DNA from: a virus
Virus record (IMG/VR): IMGVR_UViG_3300008110_000166
Span: 25,429-89,428 of that record
DNA length: 64,000 bases
Direction: 5' to 3' (one strand)
Shown: piece by piece, positions 55,001 through 63,400 of the stretch
Numbering within the stretch: position 1 is the stretch's first letter
Layout: each line of letters starts with the position of its first letter
Notes under the pieces: model-generated
The model's input: the letters and a program-made list of their open reading frames with translations, nothing else
The model's database searches: none
What the model was told of the DNA's origin: nothing
Translations under genes and position numbers: made by a program

Positions 55001-55917
55001 TCGCGCCACTTCTTAATGTTTCTAATGCGCTTGCCATTTTCGTCGCGCCAGACAGTTCTTCCAAGACCTGGAATACCACCGTTATCGATATAAGAAACAA
55101 AGTTGAAGAAGTTTTTGACGTTATTTCTAAACGTGCTTTCATCACCAATTTCTTTCGCTTTATCAAGGGCAAAGTTAAGAATTTCACTTGATGAAATACC
55201 GAAGCAGTTTGACCCCATGCTGTCGGTGAATTGGTTTGCTGCAGGCGTCCCTGGAGGGCATCTGAATTTATTCGCTTCGTCGACGATTACTCCGAATGCA
55301 GCAGCAGCTCTGGCAAGAAGAGAACGACCACGTGAGCCAATTGTTTCTCCTGGAAGTCTTTTTACTTCTGGGGAATCAGTTTGTTTTGCCGCATTGCCAT
55401 TAAGACTGAATTGGTCAACTGGCTGTTCGGAAGATTGAATTAATTCATTTGTTTTTGAATTGACTTTGTATTTTCTAAAACGAATTTTTGGCTTGCTCGC
55501 CAACCCACGTGCATACTCATCTGGGTTTGATGGTTTCGGGTCTTCAAGCCATCCGAAGTTTGGTTGCTTCGTATTTTTCAGTCTGCTAATCAGGCTCGGC
55601 GTGAGGTATAGGGAGCGACCCTCTTCCCATTTTTGATTTTCTATATATCTGATTCCACCGCGCTCTTCAACTAGGCCGGATGGGGCGCCAGTATTAACAC
55701 GCTTCTTGTTATCAGTGTCCTGATACGTCTCGCTTCCGCTTACGTCCGATAATGCCTTAATGGAATACGCGGCATCTAGAGTTGGTCGTGAAGATGAAGC
55801 AATGAGTGCACGCTTAAATGCGATTGCTATCTCATTAAAGTCTTTCCTACCAGCAAGCTTAAGCTCAAGCTCTTCTGATGTGATGACCCTGATTTTGTAG
55901 AACGGGTTACCCGCCAT
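49048..55917 (-). CDS. giant capsid-region polyprotein with HExxH zincin
   Basis: 2289 residues. A Cys motif (KFRCPPGTPAANQFTDS then GSNCFGI, about 220-250) resembles one in the 671-aa protein. Near residue 546 KHEIAHTIQ is an HExxH metalloprotease-type site with a downstream ALAELHALRD acidic ligand candidate. Much of the rest is charged, repetitive and disordered. F-S-S-G-R motifs occur near 51350 and 49920, the latter followed by a basic C-terminal domain. Likely packaged or used in capsid maturation; head position supports this. Confidence 0.65.
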   Translation of the reverse strand: MAGNPFYKIRVITSEELELKLAGRKDFNEIAIAFKRALIASSSRPTLDAAYSIKALSDVSGSETYQDTDNKKRVNTGAPSGLVEERGGIRYIENQKWEEGRSLYLTPSLISRLKNTKQPNFGWLEDPKPSNPDEYARGLASKPKIRFRKYKVNSKTNELIQSSEQPVDQFSLNGNAAKQTDSPEVKRLPGETIGSRGRSLLARAAAAFGVIVDEANKFRCPPGTPAANQFTDSMGSNCFGISSSEILNFALDKAKEIGDESTFRNNVKNFFNFVSYIDNGGIPGLGRTVWRDENGKRIRNIKKWREASLNDRNSRVFVDGMIRGQDRLKQQDKIISDLMTDLDVMRTPERMATNEDLYEALDKLRASGAWTLNVRHGDGDRPTKEQVNLVMRARLNQVPGFSALSPERQNALIKADAERYYQTERAILEAALDSFVADPEHMRSVNDIEFRWELNPGDEANANLRITEDTQRFSGVMTFHIPQIMSNQEAMLPQLAPNERLRIDVVGARTDAEAATVLSDFLVTVDGHSKQLAGMVEERAYARHIAKHEIAHTIQMARFTTEAKRQIETNGFIEVKKSDGTLARVEDVKDLTGGMIAALMKSDGDSIDLESLKNALSRTDVVAFLAGEYPKDYFNDDDGAELWALEALAELHALRDLGIIYGDDIDAALEWMDEQSDQKYITERRLSADEGLAIIKESYYANVGPDREILGETRAVIRERERAEAKGRLKRAEDFATDPTTTEDQIIAALTNIEEYKEDLSNDWSRMDSAGVPSDDPARIENRNKMTELDKTQKIIERGWNDRFGRPGDENRSANKKRMRELIDERREVTGTLDPEKLKVRMDERETKEAKELSSSLDEDGLIRKLADFEILLKDPATSKDEREKIKKQQKIFRDAFKKLRVDSGDERPWAAQRRELEKKIFDIVVPETERVIAKPKKFKNSRSSGTYARQTRKDLDSKLTDKQKEAVKQIERTEDAVTVEGDDGPAITRIMKQSEQVSAVKEINRKHRKAQRGAAEINGENIDNASLEQQIENVLIPALEAFEQAEVTDNFEVDATVYVDIADDDTAVIPDTIFVSEIVKGRVITEEKPGLTGVAKYADGEDIRNRWGTEKKHRVVIQVAKGDKAILSRGDARSKDDTSGFATLPPGMRLRVVDRREDGTIVARIERQESITDTLSRISNITSGSDEGPAATQHAKGTKSKIDRTIDKYIAQRRENGLSSVPSQPKPSPAIESRNTEATRTVREAGGAFGEAAPDDYVAEVTKAPLVQPAEADIKPDPVDPRTGRPQMRVVNRMTVDELVNRRASVYRNLLDPDYANDRKGFQGTDRATLRSLDDELAKRGEIIANLPQPPDFDENHVPGSKKRAPYKTSSGVVPDNPASGAEALGVPQTREQRKSSRRKKVESTVDSVKNLLSGEDASDLWPDATKDSVDPSVARIIFSSTPEQIAQKIEDAAVEFHEGIDKRPRVRMSETQLDSFMNSGEFLPDDPDDVILESGAIGRRLERRLNPRQRRSNADITFSSGRTQQRAIELDSSVERAQKNYDDAVRRVENLEEGLRILEETGEWKGGDLGVVASVSNNWTVDGPDEPGLTPKNLTADEVAERGGAEKIIDILKEKIRISKIEARHQEDIAKRKKIRREQGVLDVEDIPDDVMLELREEAKRIKGLSTDSEEFNEIFGGAESDDRFVYHAGASELDDGVLDPSRSVGSMVGRSKGPGDTRGLNNRQIEIARETIDERQPGLDALKALSDWKNKNPEGGRFRASSPEEAKQLEMFGLIGSAFKVDGGDGLDYDIPQSAYAEYGYREIDNTIQSEEKFLGKYKAVLDMAERVDGQFLSSYPAGKEIVSGGYFGRFAPKTIPNDIASVASEFERQNLQVSSTIEDRDAYDRWMTSRRGTAWLVDGKEGKDITSLLGPGNEETQILGRRKPIFGISQKVSPGQRYTENGTVTDDKLKEVGPALMARAIKLQRQGKPVTPEAVLSAPLSQRTDAFAVDGFSSGRTGGKRGKVAGVLTSRVTDKIVDAALKRTNADEQTKERVKYGMKFAGALAAGGPPGFAAALAQDVARRAGREIAERVLEEAVARGHVTAEQAELAMRGVDRVAPEGLPDEVVDALADAWTVGSKFMDERVFTEENAERAREIVGRGKEIAGSATQNLPGSVTQAGETAKEKLGGVASRVRGRIGGRRRGGGDSFDEFDTPSATGTQTSIPSFGGTTEYDDPFGDYTPPSTNTEYDDPFDGFDVSSQSSTSLRVNQQKQNMTPSVTQLLVRVKKLAEQPITTTRNISQELV

Positions 55918-55932
55918 TCCGGGTCCCCTTTC

Positions 55933-57363
55933 TTAAATCAAGTCTGTTTCAGCTTCGAGAATCTGGAACTCTGCAAGAGAAGCGAGGAACTCTGCCTGAG
56001 TTGTTTCATCAGCAATTTCTTCTGACTTCTCTGATGCGCTCCAGTTTTCCGGAATGAGGTCTTCTTTCCCGAGGTCCTTTGCGCGCTTCATGATGTGGCG
56101 CTTGGCGGCTTCCTTATCCTTTGCACGACCGTAGGCCTGGATTGCATTGCGCAAGTCGCCTTCGTTCGAAATTGGATACGAGCCATCTGGAAGTGCTGTA
56201 CCTTCCTTGGCCATTGCTTCTCTTTGCTCATCGGAGAAAGCTCGTTTGAGGGCAATCTCTGCAGCCTCGGCCTCGATGTCTTCTGCCTCTTCTGGTTCGT
56301 ACTTGTCGTATCCAAGTATGTCGCCATCTAGCGCAACGTAAACATCGTACGACTTGCCATCGAATCCTTCGATTTCAACTGCATAGGCATCGATTCCTTC
56401 GAAGTTGTCTGGCTCTACAGCAACCACATGGCCATCAATTGACTTGACTGCAATTTCAGCAGCTTCTGTGAAGCTAACAAGGTTCAATTCATCGACGGAG
56501 CTCTTCTCCCCAACAAGTTCATCGTCGAGTCGATGCCAGCCCATTACCTCTGCCGTGGTTCCGTCAATGAAGGCTTCGTACGGCTTTCCGTCCTTGCCCA
56601 TTACGTCAACAACAAACATGTCTGCGTCTGCAGAGTAACCAGAGTCAATCACTTGACCATCAAACATTTCTTCAGCCATTCCTTCGACATGAAGAAGTCC
56701 TGGAAGACCCTTTTCCGAAACACATCCGCCTGGGCAGTCGTCGCAAACAGAAGTTGAGCCAGGGTAGCCCTTGCGGTCAACCGCGCAAACATAACCATGC
56801 TGACCGAGGTCTGCCGCCTTCATCCCCATGGATGCGATACGACGCTTGCGGAATTTGTCCATAGCGCCATTCATCTTTTCTTCCATGTCCGCTGCATCTT
56901 CGAGGTCTTCGTCTTCCTCGTCTTCCATCATTTCTTCGTCATCTTCTTCGGACATCTTTGAAGACTTGCGCTTCTTGAACTTGCCCATCATGATGTTTTG
57001 CTTTTCAGACTCTTCGTCTTCCATTTCCTCTTCGGAGTCCTCCATGCCGTCTTCCATCTCAGTGTCCATGTCTGACTCTTCGTCATCCATTTCTGCCGAT
57101 TCTGGCATAGCACCCATACGCTTCTTTTTCTTTGGCATCATTTCCATGCCGTACATCTTCTCTTCGTCGTCCATCATTTCTGAGTCATCCTCTTCCATGT
57201 CGACAGCAGGTACCATCTTCATCTCTACGGCCATAGCACCACATTTGCCGCATACCTTTGCGCCCTTTACGTAGCCACAGGCATCTCCAGCAAGACCTTT
57301 GGCGCATTTCATAACAGCACCCTCGCTATCAATGCTGACTGTCGCTTTCTCGTCGTAAGCCAT
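55933..57363 (-). CDS. acidic scaffold-like protein with PepSY-like repeats and DUF6582
   Basis: 476 residues. N-terminal zinc site (CGYVKGAKVCGKCGAM), then a long Glu/Asp/Met-rich stretch, a CDDCPGGC cluster, two PepSY-like repeats (YEAFIDGTTAEVMGW, YDVYVALDGDILGYD) and a C-terminal region with REAMAKEGTALPDGSYPI and RAKDKEAAKRHIMKRAK typical of DUF6582 in actinophage capsid proteins. Lies before the capsid module; a scaffold or maturation role is inferred. Confidence 0.65.
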   Translation of the reverse strand: MAYDEKATVSIDSEGAVMKCAKGLAGDACGYVKGAKVCGKCGAMAVEMKMVPAVDMEEDDSEMMDDEEKMYGMEMMPKKKKRMGAMPESAEMDDEESDMDTEMEDGMEDSEEEMEDEESEKQNIMMGKFKKRKSSKMSEEDDEEMMEDEEDEDLEDAADMEEKMNGAMDKFRKRRIASMGMKAADLGQHGYVCAVDRKGYPGSTSVCDDCPGGCVSEKGLPGLLHVEGMAEEMFDGQVIDSGYSADADMFVVDVMGKDGKPYEAFIDGTTAEVMGWHRLDDELVGEKSSVDELNLVSFTEAAEIAVKSIDGHVVAVEPDNFEGIDAYAVEIEGFDGKSYDVYVALDGDILGYDKYEPEEAEDIEAEAAEIALKRAFSDEQREAMAKEGTALPDGSYPISNEGDLRNAIQAYGRAKDKEAAKRHIMKRAKDLGKEDLIPENWSASEKSEEIADETTQAEFLASLAEFQILEAETDLI

Positions 57364-57498
57364 AAACCAAAGCTCCTTGCGCTAATTGGTCACAGACGGC
57401 CGCAAGAGCCAACTGTTTATTGAATATTCTTTATAAGAGTATAACGCAGAGCACTCTTTATACGGGAAGTATCAAAAAAACGGAATTTATATAAATGA
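57364..57498. other. intergenic region between giant polyprotein and scaffold-like gene
   Basis: Contains on the minus strand an AT-rich ATTTATATAAAT palindrome after the giant gene, a TATAA/TTATA plus GAGT/ACTC inverted stretch (about 57430-57465) that may terminate or regulate, and AAGGAGCTTTGG ahead of the next ATG. A promoter is likely but its boxes are ambiguous. Confidence 0.45.
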
Positions 57499-60400
57499 TT
57501 AACGTTTCGTATTTTGATTGTCAACTAATCTTAAAAGTTTTTCCCATTGGTTTGCAGAGAGAAATCCATCGCGGTCGAACTGCTGAACAAGACTTGTGGC
57601 AAAACCACTCCACTTATTATTCCGTGCCCAGAAAATTAATTCATTCTGCATGCGTGGAGTTATGTTGTCTGGAGCGCCATTGTTCTTTCGGCCTGATGAA
57701 AGTGCTTCTGTTGATTCACGACCAGCTTTTGCAACTCTCCGCGAGGCTCTTCTTCCGCTTGAGAAGTCGGTTCCGCGAACATCGTCAAGAGTAAAATTGG
57801 TATTTAGCTCGCCATTGATGGTGTCGAGATGTCTTGCCATATCCACTTCTGAATATCTTGGTGGCATGCCGCGAGATATCTTCGCATCTATGGACAATGC
57901 TTTATCCGGAGTGTTTATTTCTTTTCGGAAGTTGCTTGAGCCGAGAATTCTGGCGAGCTTGCTGTCAGATATCTTCGCCCCTTGCCCCTTCAAAAGCGCG
58001 TCAAGACGTTTGTGGAATTCGATTTTGCCCATCGACTGGTCGAAGGCCCTGCCGGCCTCTCCCCAGATTTGTTCAGCATTTTCGATAAGGCCAAGGTCCC
58101 TGAATACTTCTGCGTAAGCAGCAGGTACACCATCCGTATTCCAGCTACCAATTGTTGTACTGGTAACAGTGATTCTTCCGTTGGTGCGATTCTTGATTTC
58201 CTCCATCATCGCTTTTCTATCACCAGGTTCAACACCGAGGAATTCTGCGAATTTCTGGATTGTGAAGTCACTCTTGCGGAAACTTCCTGCAAGATTGCTC
58301 TTGTCTGACGACCGTCTAACCGGTGCGGCTGAAGGAGTTGGTGCCTCTGGGGCTCCTGGTGCGTTGACGGTAGATGGACCATCTGGTATTTCAACATCAA
58401 GCGGAGTGCTCAGACCGTAGACATACTCACCATCTGCCATGAGTTCGTCAAATTCGGCCTTATCTATCTGCTTGTCATTCACGTCATACCAATATGGAGA
58501 CGCATTCCATCCCCATATTGCCTGCATGTATCCATCTGTCTTCATTAGAGTCTTTGGGTCACTAGCGCCACCCATTAGCATCTGAACGAGTTCGTATGCA
58601 TCAGTATCGGATATCGATGCACCTTCCTTGGACATTTTCTTGAGGTCTTCTCCAGTCATTCCGAGAAGTTCACCAAGCATTTCTGGTGTCATATCAACAA
58701 ATGTCCGCTCGTCGTCGACGAATCTCTCTCGCCCAAGAAGCTGAAGAAGTGGTGCTATCGGAACCTGCCATGTATCCAGCGGTCCGCGCATGTCGTTGTC
58801 TGATACGTTTCCTGCTTTTGTTGGAGTGTCTAGGCGCTCAAAGTATTTCTTTAACTGTTTTGCATCTGCATCCGTAACAGGTAAGCCAACCCTTTTGCCC
58901 GATGTAGTCCTTCCTGATGAGAATTCAGAAGCCTCTGGACCGCTTCGACGCTTGCTCGGAACAGTCTTTGCACGCATTCTCAGGCCGTCACGGTAAGCCT
59001 GCATCTCTCCATCCGACATTGGTCGGCGCTTTGAACTTGCTGAACGCTTTTTACGTCCAGCAGAGAAACCATTTTGTAACGTAGCCCTTTTCTCACGACC
59101 GATGATTTTCTTCATGTCATCGAAAGTTATATTGTCTTTCTCAACCGCATAGTATTCATCAGCGAGCTCGTCTTCCGATGGGCGATAGTCGCGCTCTTCA
59201 CCTCGTGGTCCTCTAGCCTCAAATCCCCAGTCGGTTGATTGATATATCTCGTTCAGTTCATCATCGGATGGTGCCCCAACGAATTCATCAACAATTTCTT
59301 CAACACTGTGGTTATCCCAGAATTCAGCAATGTCATCAGCTGTTGCTCCTGTTTCTGGGTCAACAAAATCTGTATTCAATTCAGGATATTTTTTGAGTGC
59401 TTCCGCATATGCCTCTTCTGAAGCATTATTAGGGAAATCAAATCTCTCGTTGTTGAGGTCGTACCCATTAAGTCTGAAGCTGCTAATCTGCCGCTTGATA
59501 TAAGCCTTCTCAGCATCGCTGTGCTCAGCGTACGAACGCATCGGTGGAAGAGAATCGATATATTCCTGCCTGCTTCTACCTGAGGAGAATCTTTCTCTGT
59601 ATACCTGCTTGCCATCGCCCTTTTGAACACCAGGCTGCCTTGGGTTTACAGGAAGTTTTGCTCCATCGATAAGTCCTTCAATCTTTTCCAGATTGAAGCT
59701 TCTGTACTGGCCGCTTTCTTCATCAACACCGATGAAGTAAATGCCGCCTTCTTTTTTGGCTTTTATACCAGTTGGGTAAATTGTGCGGTCTTTGCCCTTG
59801 TACTTGAACTTGACTGGCTTGCCCTGAGCGCGAACCTCATTCAGGTCATACAAGTCCGTTGGGACGTACGTGTTCTTGATGATTTCACGAGCATTTGAAC
59901 CAATCTCGTCATCTCTTCCAGCAGCACCCTTTACGTTCGGGATTGTTGCAGGGTCGGCGTCGTTGTATCGAGATACGCGACCCGCCGAGAATCGGCTTTC
60001 CTCGCGCATGAAGTCTGATTGCAGGTCAGCAGCATGGTCTTGCCAGTCCTCCGCAGACCAATTAGCTGTTTCCTCGTCAAACTGGCGAGATATCTCGTCC
60101 CAGCTCCACATCATGTCTTCTTGCTTTCGACGTTCGTCAGCCTCTGCCCAGCTTTGCCTTGCTAGTTCATACTCGTCATCTCGGCGCTTTGATTCTTCGT
60201 CAAGAAGTTTCTGGACGCGCTCAAGGTCGTCATTTTCGACTGCTTCGCTATACGCTCTCTTGAATTCTCTTCTTCCATCTTCGTAATCCTGAATGAAGTC
60301 GGCCATCTCTTCTGCTGAATCAAACGAACGCGACACTCCACCAAAATCTCTGTCGATGTTGTCGTCGTCACCACGGTCTTCGTCGTCGCCGTAATCATCA

Positions 60401-63400
60401 AAGACAAGTGAATCTAGGTGCCATTTACCAGATGCATCTTGTCCAGCATGCCATCTTCCGAAACTTCCTAGTTCACGGGAGTCGCGAACAAAGTAATCCT
60501 TTTCGTATTGATTTCTGCCTTCTGGATATGTGAATCCTTCAAACTCACCAAGTATTCCGTCGTTGGGCTTGCCCATTACATCAGCAAGTGATGTTCTGTT
60601 TCCTTCAGCGTCTCTCATGAAGCGTGGACCAAACGGTCTACCGTCTGGAGCCATTCTTCCTGATGAAAGTGGTGCAGCAACTTCTGGCATGCTTGGAACA
60701 AGGTCTTTGTTTCCTGTAAGGACGCCCTTTTCTGTTCCATTCTTGCCGAGTTTCTTTTGCATCTTTGGTGATTTACCAATGACAAAATCGGCTGCTTTTT
60801 GTGCATCGCCGAAAGCTTGCTGGAGGGCGTTCGGGTCACTCTTTAGTGCTTGCAACCAGTTCGCAAGATATTTGGCATGGTCTTCACGTGGCTCTGCTGA
60901 AACTCCTAGTGCAGCAAGGAAGAATGCAGATGCTATTTCTGCAACTAGTTCTTCACGCGCATATGCTTCGTTTCCGAACATGTTCATGTTTGGACGATTT
61001 AGCCTTGATGAGTGACCGGTCCAGTGCATCATCTCGTGTGCGAGAGTTGCGTAGTAGCCCTCTCTTGACTTAAATGATTCAAATGGCGGCATTGATATTT
61101 CGTCGGTTGATGGCCTGTAGAAAGCGCGACCATCTGTGCTGATATTTACAATTGCGCCGACTTCTGCAAGTGCTTCTTCAAGCTCCTGCACTCTTTCTGC
61201 TGGGTCGAGTTGTTCACCCTTTAGGGCGTCCATATCTATACCGTCTACTTGGTCGGCGTTAAATACATACCCGACTTTAAAGAAGACGAAACCAGACTTG
61301 ACTACAGTGCCGTCTTTGTCTTTCTTAGGAGGAACGATTGTGGGAATGAATATTTGCGTTCCCTTTTCGCCCTTGCGTACAGAACCGCCCAACTTTTTCC
61401 ACTGCTCAAACCCTGCCCACATCGGCGTTTGATAACCCATGTCCTGCTGAGTGAACATAAGCATGAGCGCGTTTACGTTGGTGTATGGGCGATTCTTGTT
61501 CGATGGATTACTTGGAACGAATCCAGACTTATGCCATGGGAATTCCCAGCTATTTGGGTCGGCACTTTCAAGCATCTTGATGAGTCGGTCCTGAACTGCC
61601 TTATAGACCTCATCCTGCTTGCCAGAAGAGAGTCCCTCTCCAGGGAACATCCCCTCCATTGGGTTCTTGAATGCACCACTTCTTCTTGCTGATGCAAATT
61701 CTGGATTCTCATTTCTCCATGCTTCAGCTTGTGCGTCAAGGTCCTTGAGGAGACGTTCATGGCGTTCTGAGCCTTCAATGACTTGACCAGGTGTAAGCCC
61801 GTAATCTTTCGCAATATCCTCTGCTGACTCTCCAGCGCCGATACGTGAATAGAACAGTTCGTCTGCTCTTTCTTGCGCAGCTTCGATTTCTGCAAATCGC
61901 TGCATGTCTTTTGAGAACTCTTCAACATCTATATAGTCCTGAACGAGACTTGAGTCAACTGGCGTGTCGAGTGTCCCACGCATGCGGGCCATATGGCGCT
62001 GTTCGGCCTGTCTCACAACCTGACGCGGCACTCCAAGTTCATTGGCGACATCTTCAAGTGAGGCGCCCTCCATTCTTCTATTGAAGATTTCCTTATCAGT
62101 TGCGCCAATTTTTGGAAGTTTTGCAGCGGCTCTTTGGCCTCGCGTTCTTCCCGATGCAAACGATGCGTCAACGTCGGAAACATCGTCCCTATTTTTAAGA
62201 ATCTGGCCCATTTCTGGATTTACTGTTGGGTCAATATTAAATACTGATGACGCAACACGAGTTCTACCTGAGGAAAATCCGAGGTCTGATTCTGCCTCAT
62301 CGGCGTCATAAACTTGGTCGTAGTTCCAAGCGCTAGTTGCTTTTCCGTAATCTTTGTCGGCCCACTGCTTGGCTGATTCAAGATTCGCAAATCCGAAATC
62401 ATGTTCAGTATCCATCTGGTACTGGCCGCCCTCGCGAACAGCATCATACGTACGGGTTACATAGAACTTGTCGTCGTCGCCCTTTGCAATGGTGTACAGA
62501 CCATCGATTCCTGGCGCATCTGCTTCAAAACCATTATCGGTTTTCTGCCACTTGCCGAGTTTGTCCCCAGCGCGTCCAGAAGAAAAATCAGTTCCAGCAG
62601 AGGTTTTAGGACGGTCTATAAACCTGACGGCATTTTCCAAATCTCTTGGTTCTGGAACACCAGCATCCCTAAGTTCTGAGAGTCTGAGATTATTTTCTTC
62701 TTCTTCTTGGTTGAGCGTTCGCATCACCTTTGCGTGACTTGACTCAACTAGCTTTCGTCCCTCCTCAAGCTGCGCCTCTTCAAGGTCATAGATTCCGCGA
62801 CTCAGTGACCTAATGTCGCTAGCGTCAGAAGCAAGAAGCGGGCCGCTGACATCGAGGTCGCTCATTATGGACGAATGCGCTCCATCGAGACTGTCCGCAA
62901 GGTCGCTGATATGACTAAATTTCTGTTCAAGAACTTCGTCCTCGTCATAGAGGTTTTCTATTTCAGCAAACTTTTTGTCGATGCTGGATGGTGAGAACGG
63001 ATTCTCCACATCTGAAGCCCCTAGTGATGAAAAGATATCGTCAAGAGTCTCTTTTCTATTTTCGATATCGTCATACTCTTCTGAGTATTTTCCAATTGCA
63101 ATTTCGAGACCAGCAATTGCCGTGTCGTAGTCGGAAAGAATGTCCGTGACATCTTCGTCTTCTGTGACATCAAATAAATTGAATCCACCACGTTCTGGCT
63201 TCTTGCCGTCATACGCCCTCGTTGCAATGTCATTCATCTCTTTTGAGAGTTGACGCATGAGGTCATCTGCTTCACCAACCCTGTCAAGCCCGATTTCTCT
63301 ACGTTGTCTTATTCTGTAAAGAAGGTCTGTATCCCCGGTTCCAGAATTAAGTTCATCTAGTCTTTGGCGTGCAGCAGACTTTTCCTTTTCGGAAATACGG

